Shown piece after piece: positions 6,259 through 14,508 of a stretch of 19,408 nucleotides of DNA; positions within the stretch are counted from its first letter, which is position 1; each line of letters starts with the position of its first letter. Source of the DNA: RGIG6307 sp964424345. GTDB taxonomy: Bacteria > Bacillota > Clostridia > Lachnospirales > Lachnospiraceae. A program made the translations under genes and the position numbers. The DNA is taken from contig CAYRIK010000037.1 of assembly GCA_964424345.1 (NCBI GenBank), forward strand, positions 1 through 19,408, given 5' to 3'. Below the pieces are notes generated by a model, which saw only the letters and a program-made list of their open reading frames with translations, was not told the origin of the DNA and ran no database searches.

Positions 6259-8511
6259 ATGAAAAAGAAATTAGTTTCTCTTCTCTTAGTAGGTGCTATG
6301 ACTGCTGGTTGTTTAACAGCTTGTGGAAACAAGACAACTAACACAAATTCTTCAACAACTACTACAGAGAGCAAAACAGCATCTTCTGAAACACAGCAGA
6401 CAACAACACCAGCTGCAACAAACGAAGATGTAGACGTAGCAGACGCTGTTGTACACAGTGATTTTACATCTGTTTACGACAAAATTGGTTCAAAGGTTAC
6501 TATTGATATGGTAACAGAGGATCCAGAAACTGGCCTTGCAACTATTACATACGAAGGCAAGGAATACGAAGCAGGTCTTGATTTTCTTTCTATGGCTATG
6601 GTTTACAACTGCCAGCCAGCAGGTGAATACGAGACAAGTGAAGATGTTTACAACCAGTGGTGGAAATTATTCATTCAGAGATACAACTACATGGCTCTTG
6701 AAGTACCTCTTTACTCTAACCAGTATTACGACCTTTACAATGCAAAACTTGACAATTTCGTAACATCTCCATATTGGGGTTCTGATGATGCAATCATCGC
6801 AGCTTCTATCAAAGAAGGTTATGATAATTCTGTTATCCTTGGTGAAACAACAGAGCTTTCCGGTCAGTTCCGTATTTCTTCTTGGGGTAAATCTTCACCA
6901 GGTGCTTCTGACTATGATATCCAGAAGTTAACAACTGGTTATGAAACAGTTCAGACTACAATGGATGGTTCTTATATTTGGAATATGTCAGCTCTTGCTG
7001 AAGAACCAACATCTGTAAAGAATGATGATGGTTCTTTAACATACACAATCAAGATTAAAGACGATATGGTATTTGCAGATGGCAGCGCTATCACAGCAAA
7101 GAACTATGTTTCTTATGTACTTGCTAACTCTACAGACGTATCTGTTGCAGCAGGCGGTACAGGTGTTTCTGGTAACAACTTTGTAGGTTACGATGAATTT
7201 AAGAAATACACAGGCGAAGGTGACACAGTTTACTTCGAAGGTATCAAGTTACTTGATGATTATACATTCTCTGTAACATTACTTCCAGAATATGCTGATT
7301 ACTACTATGCACTTGGAAATGCATCTTTTGCTCCATACGCATTAGAACTTTTCTTAGGTGACAACGATATTATCGTAAATGAAGATGGTTCTTGTGGTCT
7401 TTCTGAAGGTTTCTACGCTAAGGCTGATAAGAACGGTGTAAGCACATATACAATGGCTGACACAATTATTGCTAACTTAAAGTGGGATTCAGACATTCCT
7501 TACTCTGGTCCATACACAGTAGCAAACTTTGATGCTTCTTCTTTAGTTGCTACACTTACATTAAACCCATTATATCCTGGTGATGATGCTCGTGGTAAAG
7601 CTTCTATCGAAACTATCACATATGTAAAGATTGTTTCTGAAACTCAGACAGACCAGTTCAAGACAGGTCAGATCGACGTTTTAGCAGGTATTACAGGTGG
7701 TGAAGAAACAGATGCTGCTTTAGCATTAGTAAAGGAAAGCCCAGACAAGTATGCTGAAACACACTACGACAGAGCTGGTTACGGTTTCTTAGGCTTACGT
7801 TGTGACGTTGGTCCTACAAGTGATGTTGCAGTTCGTCAGGCAATGATGTACACAATCAACCGTCCTGAATTCGCTCAGAACTTCACAGGTGGTTACGGTT
7901 CTGTAGTACATGGTCCTTACTACACAGGTTTCTCTGCTTACCAGGCAGTAGAAGATGAAATCATTTTAAATCAGTATGCTTACAGTGCTGACACAGCAAA
8001 TGCTGTATTAGACGAAGCTGGTTGGGTTTATAATGAAAATGGTGAAGAATATGTAGCTGGTACAGATGCAGTTCGTTACAAAAAGTTAGCAGGTTATGAA
8101 CTTTCTGCAGACAACATTCAGTACGCAAGCGTTGACGGTGCATACAAGACTGTTAAGATCAACGGTGAATACTACATGCCACTTGCTATCAACTGGTATG
8201 GTACACAGCCAAACAACGTAACTGATATGTTAATCACAGCATGGCAGTCAAATCCAAACGCTACAACAGAAATCGGTGCTTACATTACATACACATCTAC
8301 AGACTTTACAACAGGTCTCTATGGTGAAATGTTACACATGGAAGCATACGGTTGGGATGGCGTATCTAAGTTATGTGCAATCAACTATGCTACAGGCTTC
8401 AACTCTGCTGCATACGACATGGCTTATAACTTTACAATCGATCCTGATATGTATGATGATTACTCTCGTGCATATGTAATGGACGAAGCTGACTTCTGGG
8501 AAAACTACTAA
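6259..8511 (+). CDS. oppA: Oligopeptide ABC transporter substrate-binding lipoprotein, extended and possibly permuted
   Basis: 750 residues, well above the usual 530-600 of peptide-binding proteins of family 5. A lipoprotein signal peptide ends at LTAC, giving lipid-modified Cys22, then a Ser/Thr-rich tether (about 25-55) leads off the membrane. Residues 105-185 (GLDFLSMAMVYNCQP, WWKLFIQRYNY, LEVPLYSNQYYDLYN, TSPYWG) read like the segment that normally closes such proteins at the C-terminus. The usual opening follows: TELSGQFRISSWG (about 198) and the hallmark TYTIKIKDDMVFADGSAITA (261-280). The chain stops soon after DMAYNFTIDPDMYDDYS. It delivers peptides to OppB/OppC. It is first in the operon, with strong GAAGGAGG before ATG 6259. 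A terminator after the gene allows it to be made in excess over the permeases. The family is certain; peptide specificity and the permutation are inference. Confidence 0.93.
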   Translation: MKKKLVSLLLVGAMTAGCLTACGNKTTNTNSSTTTTESKTASSETQQTTTPAATNEDVDVADAVVHSDFTSVYDKIGSKVTIDMVTEDPETGLATITYEGKEYEAGLDFLSMAMVYNCQPAGEYETSEDVYNQWWKLFIQRYNYMALEVPLYSNQYYDLYNAKLDNFVTSPYWGSDDAIIAASIKEGYDNSVILGETTELSGQFRISSWGKSSPGASDYDIQKLTTGYETVQTTMDGSYIWNMSALAEEPTSVKNDDGSLTYTIKIKDDMVFADGSAITAKNYVSYVLANSTDVSVAAGGTGVSGNNFVGYDEFKKYTGEGDTVYFEGIKLLDDYTFSVTLLPEYADYYYALGNASFAPYALELFLGDNDIIVNEDGSCGLSEGFYAKADKNGVSTYTMADTIIANLKWDSDIPYSGPYTVANFDASSLVATLTLNPLYPGDDARGKASIETITYVKIVSETQTDQFKTGQIDVLAGITGGEETDAALALVKESPDKYAETHYDRAGYGFLGLRCDVGPTSDVAVRQAMMYTINRPEFAQNFTGGYGSVVHGPYYTGFSAYQAVEDEIILNQYAYSADTANAVLDEAGWVYNENGEEYVAGTDAVRYKKLAGYELSADNIQYASVDGAYKTVKINGEYYMPLAINWYGTQPNNVTDMLITAWQSNPNATTEIGAYITYTSTDFTTGLYGEMLHMEAYGWDGVSKLCAINYATGFNSAAYDMAYNFTIDPDMYDDYSRAYVMDEADFWENY

Positions 8512-8545
8512 TTCTTATAAAGTCAAAAAGTTTTAAAATAATTTA

Positions 8546-8579
8546 AAGAGAAAGGGCATTGAAAAGTGCCCTTTCTTTT
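8546..8579 (+). terminator. Internal terminator between oppA and the permease genes
   Basis: GAAAGGGCA (8550-8558) pairs with TGCCCTTTC (8567-8575) over an 8-base loop. The stem extends through A/T pairs to 8546 and 8579, ending in TTTT. It is probably partial, lowering oppBCDF relative to oppA, since no promoter is evident before oppB. Confidence 0.75.
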
Positions 8580-8600
8580 AAATAAAGGGGAAATGAATGG

Positions 8601-8658
8601 CTTAAGCGAGTACTAATCTGTTGCGAAGTCATTCGAAACAGATTAGTGCTTACTTGGG
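8601..8658 (+). repeat. Long hairpin before oppB
   Basis: A perfect 11-bp stem, ACTAATCTGTT (8612-8622) with AACAGATTAGT (8637-8647), is capped by CGAA-GTCA-TTCG (8624-8635). It extends outward through GAG/CTT-type pairs to about 8604 and 8655 with one mismatch. No T tract follows, so it is not a terminator. It may stabilise or process the oppA message, or control oppB translation, whose ribosome site begins about 40 bases later. Confidence 0.65.
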
Positions 8659-8704
8659 CACACACTTAGGTAAAAATAAAACTACAAAAGTTTGGAGGAT
8701 TATG

Positions 8705-9724
8705 ATGGGCAAATATATTGTCAAAAGAATAACTTACATTATTCTTGTTTTCTTTTTCCTTTCGTTCCTTATCTTCATGATCTACAATATGCTTCCATCT
8801 GACAAAGCAGCAGAAGCTGCCAGAGCAGAAATTCAGGCAAACCGCAGATTAGATTATGAAGAGCGTTACGAGTATTGGCAGTTGCAGTACGGAACAAACG
8901 GCACAAAAGTAGAGCGTTACTTCCGTTGGTTGGGTTTATACCCATATGCAGATGGTTCTTTTAATGGTTTATTACAGGGTAACTTAGGTACATCCACAAA
9001 GTTTGGTCAGCCTGTTGCTGAGGTTTTAGTAGAACCGATGAAGAACACGATATTTATAAACATTTTCTCGACAATCTTAGCATTGGGCATTACGATTCCG
9101 TTAGGTATCTTCTGTGCCGTCAAGCGAGGAAGCCGAAGGGATGTGGCAGTACAGGTAGGTACGGTAGTCGGTTACAGTTTGCCGACATTTATTATTGCAA
9201 TCGTATTTATCTGGATATTTGCAATTATATTAGGATGGTTCCCAGTATCTGGTATGCAGACGGCAGGCAGCTTGAACTGGTCTCCATGGAAACAGTTTTG
9301 GGATAAGATGTATCATCTTGCATTACCATTGATCGTTATGACATTTGGTTCTTTAGGTGGTATGACACGTTATGTGCGTGCAGCTATGATCGAAGCACTC
9401 AATATGGACTGTATCCGTACAGCAAGAGCAAAAGGTCTTCGTGAAAAGGTTGTTATTTATTCTCACGCTTGGAGAAATGCACTTCTTCCTGTTATTACAT
9501 TGATCATCAGCTGGTTTATCGGTATTTTCAGTGGTTCTTTGATGATTGAAAAGATTTTCGCATTAAATGGTATCGGTAAGATTTACTATGATGCTTTAAC
9601 AGGTAATGATAATGAAGTTATTCTTGCATTACAGATGTTCTACATTGCATTAGCATTATTTGGTAACTTATTGATCGATATTGTTTACGGTTTCGTAGAT
9701 CCACGAGTTCGTGTAAACAAGTAA
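8705..9724 (+). CDS. oppB: Oligopeptide ABC transporter permease OppB
   Basis: 339 residues, normal for the OppB/DppB family, one half of the membrane channel. The protein opens with MGKYIVKRITYIILVFFFLS, with the first membrane segment at about 8-28. A large extracytoplasmic loop (about 30-105, containing GLLQGNLGTSTKFGQPV) leads to at least five more membrane segments. The cytoplasmic coupling motif (EAA loop) is visible as IEALNMDCIRTARAKGL, about 233-249, which contacts the ATPases. ATG 8705 is favoured over the adjacent ATG 8702 because GGAGG (8694-8698) is 6 bases from the former and 3 from the latter. An in-frame TTG at 8621 lies inside the hairpin and has no ribosome site, so it is rejected. 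It is followed after 12 bases by oppC. Confidence 0.95.
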   Translation: MGKYIVKRITYIILVFFFLSFLIFMIYNMLPSDKAAEAARAEIQANRRLDYEERYEYWQLQYGTNGTKVERYFRWLGLYPYADGSFNGLLQGNLGTSTKFGQPVAEVLVEPMKNTIFINIFSTILALGITIPLGIFCAVKRGSRRDVAVQVGTVVGYSLPTFIIAIVFIWIFAIILGWFPVSGMQTAGSLNWSPWKQFWDKMYHLALPLIVMTFGSLGGMTRYVRAAMIEALNMDCIRTARAKGLREKVVIYSHAWRNALLPVITLIISWFIGIFSGSLMIEKIFALNGIGKIYYDALTGNDNEVILALQMFYIALALFGNLLIDIVYGFVDPRVRVNK

Positions 9725-9736
9725 GGAGGAGGCAGT

Positions 9737-11662
9737 ATGAAAAAAATTAAAAATGTATTTGCCACTCTTTGGCGTTGGATAAAGCGTGCTTTCTTTGGTG
9801 CATCTAAAGAGATGTCAGATGAAGAACGTTTTGCTGTAGAAAAGATCGAAAGCCCTTCTGTTATGGCAGTAAAGGCATTCTTCCGTCGTAAGATTGCAGT
9901 TGTGGCATTAGTTACATTGATCGCAATGTTCTTATTTGTATTTATTGGTCCTCATTTTATGCCAATGGACTTAAATTATACAGATGCCCTTCAGGCAAAT
10001 ATCGCACCAAATTATACAATGATGAAGGTGCCAGATGAATTAAAAGATGATATTAAAGATATCAGCAGTTTTGCAGATTTTTCTGTAGGTGTAAGTCAGG
10101 ATAATAAGTTATATCTTTGGGGTAATACAAAGAACAACCTGACAGGTGTAGATTATACACAGTTTCCTGATGAAATTCAGGCAGGCAAGGTTGCTCATGC
10201 GGCAGCAGGTTCTGACCATATCATTGCTATCACTACAGATGGTAAGGTAGTAGGTTGGGGAAACAGCAGTGCAGGTCAGTTTGGCAAAAAGCTTCAGGCA
10301 AACGACCCATACACAGAAATGCCAGAAATTATTTTAAATGGTACAATCGATGCTTCTGAAGTAAAACAGTTACTTTGTGGTTATCAGGCAACAGCACTTG
10401 TTATGAACGATGGTACTATGTATATGTGGGGTAACAATAATGCAATGTTGAGCTTACCAGAATTTACAAAGTCTGATAAGTACAACACAGACGTAGAAAA
10501 AGTTGCATTCTCTAACTATTATGCATTGATTATGCGTAAAGATGGTACTGTAACTGGTGGTCAGACATTGAGCTTTAATATGCAGAAAGCATACTCCAAC
10601 AAAGACGGTGAAATCAAGAATTTACGTTCTTACATGGATGGACGTACTGTTCGTGATATCGCAGCTACAAACAACTGTTATGCATTTGTTATGGATGACG
10701 GAAGTATAGTAGTATTTGGTGCAGCAGAATATGGTGAAAAGAATGTTCCTGAAATCAATGAAGAAGTTGTTTCTATCAGTGCAGGTACTCGTCATTTTGT
10801 AGCAGTAGGCGAAAGCGGTACTGTATATGCATGGGGACACAACGATGGTGGTCAGTGTAACGTAAACGGCGAAACAACAGACCATGTATTCGTTGGTTCA
10901 AAGCAGACTTATTTAGTAAATGCAAACAATGAATTAACAGCAAAAGAAGGTTTCTCAGGTTATCTTATGGGTACAGACGGCAGAGGTCGTGATATATTTA
11001 CTCGTATCGTACATGGCGGTAAGATGACTATGACAATCGGTGCTGTAGCCGTTATCGTTTCTACAATAATTGCTATTATCGTAGGATGTTTATCTGGTTA
11101 CTTTGGCGGTTGGGTAGATATGCTCTTAATGCGTGTAACAGAGATTTTCTCATCTATTCCTTTCTTACCATTTGCTATGATGCTTTCTTATGTAATCCGT
11201 ACAATGCCAATCGGAGAAACTACAAGAATTTTCATTATCATGGTAATGCTTGGTCTGTTAAGTTGGACAGGTCTTGCTCGTATGATTCGTGGTCAGGTGC
11301 TTGCAGAACGTGAAAAAGAATTCGTTCTTGCTGCACAGTCTATGGGTGTAAAGGAAAACAGAATTGCATTTATGCATATTTTACCAAACGTTATTTCTGT
11401 TATTTTAGTAAACGTTACATTGAACTTTGCTTCTTGTATGCTTACAGAATCCTCTCTTTCTTACTTAGGATTCGGTGTTCAGCAGCCACAGCCTACATGG
11501 GGTAATATGCTGTATGGTGCAAATAACTCTATCGTTATCCAGAATTACTGGTGGCAGTGGGTATTCCCAGCATTATTCCTTTCTGTAGCAACAATCAGTA
11601 TCAATATTATCGGTGATGCCCTGCGTGATGTTCTTGACCCTAAGAGCAGCCAGGAGAAATAA
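9737..11662 (+). CDS. oppC: Oligopeptide ABC transporter permease OppC with an inserted RCC1-like beta-propeller
   Basis: 641 residues, about twice the usual 290-340. Residues 1-90 are ordinary OppC: a cytoplasmic amphipathic start, membrane segment 1 (about 53-72), then YTDALQANIAPN. Residues about 105-403 are an insertion made of RCC1-type repeats, each with a G/A-x-x-x-x-A/L/V core, DG or NG turn and W/FG: LYLWGN (125-130), TTDGKVVGWGN (166-176), NDGTMYMWGN (224-233), KDGTVTGG (268-275), DDGSIVVFG (320-328), SGTVYAWGHNDGG (360-372), and a last partial blade TYLVNANNELTAKEG. Seven blades can be counted. Normal OppC resumes at MGTDGRGRDIFTRIVHGG (411-428), with further membrane segments and the EAA loop EFVLAAQSMGVKENRIAFMH. 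The insertion sits in the loop outside the membrane. Reading frame and ribosome site (GGAGGAGG, 9725-9732) are intact. Permease identity is certain; the propeller role is unknown. Confidence 0.93.
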   Translation: MKKIKNVFATLWRWIKRAFFGASKEMSDEERFAVEKIESPSVMAVKAFFRRKIAVVALVTLIAMFLFVFIGPHFMPMDLNYTDALQANIAPNYTMMKVPDELKDDIKDISSFADFSVGVSQDNKLYLWGNTKNNLTGVDYTQFPDEIQAGKVAHAAAGSDHIIAITTDGKVVGWGNSSAGQFGKKLQANDPYTEMPEIILNGTIDASEVKQLLCGYQATALVMNDGTMYMWGNNNAMLSLPEFTKSDKYNTDVEKVAFSNYYALIMRKDGTVTGGQTLSFNMQKAYSNKDGEIKNLRSYMDGRTVRDIAATNNCYAFVMDDGSIVVFGAAEYGEKNVPEINEEVVSISAGTRHFVAVGESGTVYAWGHNDGGQCNVNGETTDHVFVGSKQTYLVNANNELTAKEGFSGYLMGTDGRGRDIFTRIVHGGKMTMTIGAVAVIVSTIIAIIVGCLSGYFGGWVDMLLMRVTEIFSSIPFLPFAMMLSYVIRTMPIGETTRIFIIMVMLGLLSWTGLARMIRGQVLAEREKEFVLAAQSMGVKENRIAFMHILPNVISVILVNVTLNFASCMLTESSLSYLGFGVQQPQPTWGNMLYGANNSIVIQNYWWQWVFPALFLSVATISINIIGDALRDVLDPKSSQEK

Positions 11663-11679
11663 TAGGTGGAGGCAGAAAA

Positions 11680-12699
11680 ATGAGTTTATTAGAAGTTAAG
11701 AACCTTCATACCTATTTCAAAACGAGAAAAGGTACTGTTAAGGCGGTTAATGATGTTTCATATTCTCTGGAACCAGGAAAGACTATCGGTATTGTAGGTG
11801 AATCCGGTTCTGGTAAGAGTGTATCTGCAATGAGTATTTTGCAGTTGTTAGATGGTAATGGTTATATTGCAGAAGGTGAGATTTTATTTGATGGTAAAGA
11901 CTTAACAAAGCTTAGCCAGAAAGAAATGTATGAAATCCGAGGCAATAAGATTTCTGTAATCTTCCAGGAGCCAATGACAAGTTTAAATCCAGTTTTCTCT
12001 ATTAAGAGACAGCTCAGCGAACCATTCCGTATTCATCAGAAGATGAGTAAAAAGGAAGCTGAGAAAAAAGCACTTGAGATGCTTGCAGCAGTACAGATTC
12101 CAAATCCGGAAGCTGTACTGAACCAGTATCCTCATCAGTTGTCTGGTGGTATGCGTCAGCGTGTTATGATCGCTATGGCTTTAGCTTGTAAGCCAAAGAT
12201 TTTGATCGCAGACGAACCTACGACAGCACTTGACGTAACAATTCAGGCACAGATCTTACGTCTGATGAACAATCTGCAGAAGGAAAACGGAACTGCAATT
12301 ATTTTCATCACACACGATCTTGGTGTTATTAATGAGATGGCAGACGACGTTGTAGTTATGTACTGCGGTCAGGTAGTAGAGCAGACTTCTGCAAAACTGA
12401 TCTTTACAGACTACACAACAAGCCATCCATATACAGAGGGTCTTATGAACTCTATTCCACGTCTGGACACAACAGCGGACAGACTGGAGCCTATTCCAGG
12501 TGCAGTTCCTCATCCATTGGCATTGCCAAAGGGTTGTAAGTTTGCACCAAGATGTAAATATGCAACACAGAAATGTATGGAGCAGGAACCAGAACTGCTC
12601 GAAGTAACACCAGGACAGAAAGTTCGTTGTTTCTATCCAGAGAAGGAGGTACGTCGTAGTGAAGAACACAGAAAAGCTCTTATCAATCACGAATCTTAA
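11680..12699 (+). CDS. oppD: Oligopeptide ABC transporter ATP-binding protein OppD
   Basis: 339 residues, normal length. In order: Walker A GESGSGKS (40-47), Q-loop IFQEP (Gln96), signature LSGGMRQR (154-161), Walker B ILIADEP (174-180, catalytic Glu179), and switch His212 in ITHD. The C-terminal peptide-transporter extension has GCKFAPRC (285-292), further cysteines at 299 and 317, and PGAVPHPL; homologous cysteines bind an iron-sulfur cluster in some DppD/OppD proteins. It powers import together with OppF. The ribosome site GGTGGAGG (11665-11672) precedes ATG 11680, 17 bases after the oppC stop. Its last 41 bases overlap the start of oppF in another frame. Unlike OppF it carries no insertion. 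Confidence 0.97.
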   Translation: MSLLEVKNLHTYFKTRKGTVKAVNDVSYSLEPGKTIGIVGESGSGKSVSAMSILQLLDGNGYIAEGEILFDGKDLTKLSQKEMYEIRGNKISVIFQEPMTSLNPVFSIKRQLSEPFRIHQKMSKKEAEKKALEMLAAVQIPNPEAVLNQYPHQLSGGMRQRVMIAMALACKPKILIADEPTTALDVTIQAQILRLMNNLQKENGTAIIFITHDLGVINEMADDVVVMYCGQVVEQTSAKLIFTDYTTSHPYTEGLMNSIPRLDTTADRLEPIPGAVPHPLALPKGCKFAPRCKYATQKCMEQEPELLEVTPGQKVRCFYPEKEVRRSEEHRKALINHES

Positions 12700-14284
12700 G
12701 AAGTATTTCCCTGTTGCAAAGACTAGCTTCTTCCAGAAAGAACAGCTCTATGTTCGTGCGAATGAAGAAATTACTATTGATATCCACAAGGGAGAGACAT
12801 TTGGTCTTGTAGGTGAGTCTGGATGTGGTAAGTCTACATTAGGACGTACTATTTTACAGCTTTATGATCAGACAGCAGGAAGTACATTATATTATGGCCG
12901 TACATTAGAGGAGTTTGCACCTTCTTATGTAGAAGAAACTTTGAAGAAAGCTCCAAAGATGATCGCTGATTACAAGAAGCTTCAGGCAAAGGCAAAGGCA
13001 GCAGAAGCAGAATGTGAAAAGGCAGGAGAAAATGCAACATTTTTCCAGCATCAGACAAAGACACTTTTAACAGCAGAAGCTGAGACAGCATTCCAGAATG
13101 TTGTAAAAATCATGGGTGGTTTTGCTGCTTTAGATGATTGTACAGAAGGTGCAAAGGCACTGTTAAAGAAGTACAATACAAACGTAAAGTTAAGCAAGTT
13201 AAACGAGAGTATTCGTGACCTTGACGGCGAAATCGCTTTTCAGGAAGCAATTGCAAAAGAGTTAAAAGAAGATACTACTGTTAAAAAAGCAGAAGCAAAA
13301 ATCAGCAAGGCATTAAAGCAGGCAGAAGCAGCTCGTGCAAAGAAAGAAAAGCTTGTAAACGAAGCAGAAGCAGTAAAGAAAGTGCTTGCAGCAGATGAAA
13401 AGGTAATTGCAGACTTAAAGAGCAAATACAAAGATAATAAAGAATTTGCAAAGTATGAAGCAATGTTGGATAATGGTATCGATTTAAGCCGTTTGAAATA
13501 CAATGAAATGCGTATTTTACGTAAAGATATCCAGATTATTTTCCAGGACCCATATTCTTCTTTAAATCCTCGTATGACAATCGGTCAGATTATTGGAGAA
13601 GGTCTTACAACACACCGTTTCTTCAAGAGCGGTGATCCAAAGATGAAAGAATATATCATCAAGGTAATGGAACAGTGTGGTCTTCAGGATTATATGTTAC
13701 ATCGTTATCCACACCAGTTCTCAGGCGGTCAGCGTCAGAGAATCTGTATTGCAAGAGCATTGGCAGTAAAGCCTAAATTCATCGTATGTGACGAATGTGT
13801 TTCCGCATTGGACGTTTCCATTCAGTCACAGATTATCAACTTGTTAGAGGAATTAAAAGAAAAAGAAAATCTGACATATTTGTTTATTTCTCACGACTTA
13901 TCCGTTGTTCGTTACATTTCTGACCGCATCGGTGTTATGTATTTGGGAAATATGGTTGAAATGGGTACTGCAGAAGAAATTTTCGCAGATCCAAGACATC
14001 CTTATACAGTAGCGTTGTTGTCTTCTATTCCTACAACAGATCCTGATGTATCTAAGAAAGAACGTATTATTTTGGAAGGAAATATTCCTAGCCCAATTCG
14101 TCCACCAGAAGGCTGTAAGTTCCATACACGTTGTTACATGGCTTGTGACAAGTGTAAGAGAGTTCCACCACCATATGTTGAGGTATCTCCTGGACATCAT
14201 GTTGCCTGCCATTTCTTAGATAAGAAAGTAGATGAAAACGGTAAATATTTATTTGACGTTTCCAATACTTCTGTGGAGAAATAA
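12659..14284 (+). CDS. oppF: Oligopeptide ABC transporter ATP-binding protein OppF with a coiled-coil insertion
   Basis: 541 residues against a usual 310-330. Walker A GESGCGKST is at 52-60, but the Q-loop IIFQDP comes only at 293-298, about 233 residues later instead of roughly 48. The extra block (about 82-278) is rich in Ala, Glu and Lys and reads as long helices (ADYKKLQAKAKAAEAE, KAEAKISKALKQAEAARAKK), with a compact middle part (about 135-180). After it come signature FSGGQRQR (354-361), Walker B IVCDE (Asp378, Glu379), with CV where PV is usual, and His412 in SHD. The C-terminal cysteine extension is GCKFHTRCYMACDKC. Translation starts at GTG 12659, inside oppD, 9 bases after AAGGAGG (12643-12649); no better ATG exists before the conserved start. 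All catalytic motifs are intact, so it should be an active ATPase. The insertion is cytoplasmic. Confidence 0.94.
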   Translation: MKNTEKLLSITNLKKYFPVAKTSFFQKEQLYVRANEEITIDIHKGETFGLVGESGCGKSTLGRTILQLYDQTAGSTLYYGRTLEEFAPSYVEETLKKAPKMIADYKKLQAKAKAAEAECEKAGENATFFQHQTKTLLTAEAETAFQNVVKIMGGFAALDDCTEGAKALLKKYNTNVKLSKLNESIRDLDGEIAFQEAIAKELKEDTTVKKAEAKISKALKQAEAARAKKEKLVNEAEAVKKVLAADEKVIADLKSKYKDNKEFAKYEAMLDNGIDLSRLKYNEMRILRKDIQIIFQDPYSSLNPRMTIGQIIGEGLTTHRFFKSGDPKMKEYIIKVMEQCGLQDYMLHRYPHQFSGGQRQRICIARALAVKPKFIVCDECVSALDVSIQSQIINLLEELKEKENLTYLFISHDLSVVRYISDRIGVMYLGNMVEMGTAEEIFADPRHPYTVALLSSIPTTDPDVSKKERIILEGNIPSPIRPPEGCKFHTRCYMACDKCKRVPPPYVEVSPGHHVACHFLDKKVDENGKYLFDVSNTSVEK

Positions 14285-14287
14285 AGC

Positions 14288-14485
14288 ATGATTTTTGATA
14301 AGTTAAAAAAACTGAAAAAATATGATCCTAAAAAAGAACAAGAGCTTTATGATGAGATACAGGCAAATGGCGGTTTAGAAAAAAATGACTTGTTTGCAAT
14401 GATCTTATCTGCACTTTTAGTGATCATGCCGATAGCATTGGCGCTGTTTATATTCATTATTATATTTGCGTTTATGTTTTTATAA
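14288..14485 (+). CDS. Small membrane protein at the end of the opp operon
   Basis: 65 residues, not recognised as a known family. A basic N-terminal half (FDKLKKLKKYDPKKEQELYD) is followed by an acidic-polar stretch and one long hydrophobic segment at about 40-64 that runs to the C-terminus, so it is probably a tail-anchored or single-pass protein with its N-terminus in the cytoplasm. It starts 3 bases after the oppF stop, with GGAG (14275-14278) 9 bases before its ATG inside oppF, and a terminator follows. Being the last gene of the operon suggests an accessory or assembly role for the transporter, but no direct evidence is visible. Confidence 0.75.
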   Translation: MIFDKLKKLKKYDPKKEQELYDEIQANGGLEKNDLFAMILSALLVIMPIALALFIFIIIFAFMFL

Positions 14486-14508
14486 AAACAGTTTTGATAT
14501 CACAAATG

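Noticed and set aside
8621..8704. Longer OppB start at TTG 8621
   Set aside because: The codon lies in the arm of a strong hairpin, has no ribosome site, and adds residues not seen in OppB; ATG 8705 with GGAGG fits.
9737..11662. OppC insertion as two fused or misassembled genes
   Set aside because: One continuous frame joins both permease parts, no internal start or stop is needed, and the insertion ends exactly at the conserved GTDGRGRD region.
12849..13503. Minus-strand reading frames opposite the OppF insertion
   Set aside because: They lack ribosome sites and mirror the Ala/Lys-rich plus-strand coding sequence; low-complexity coding often gives open frames on the other strand.
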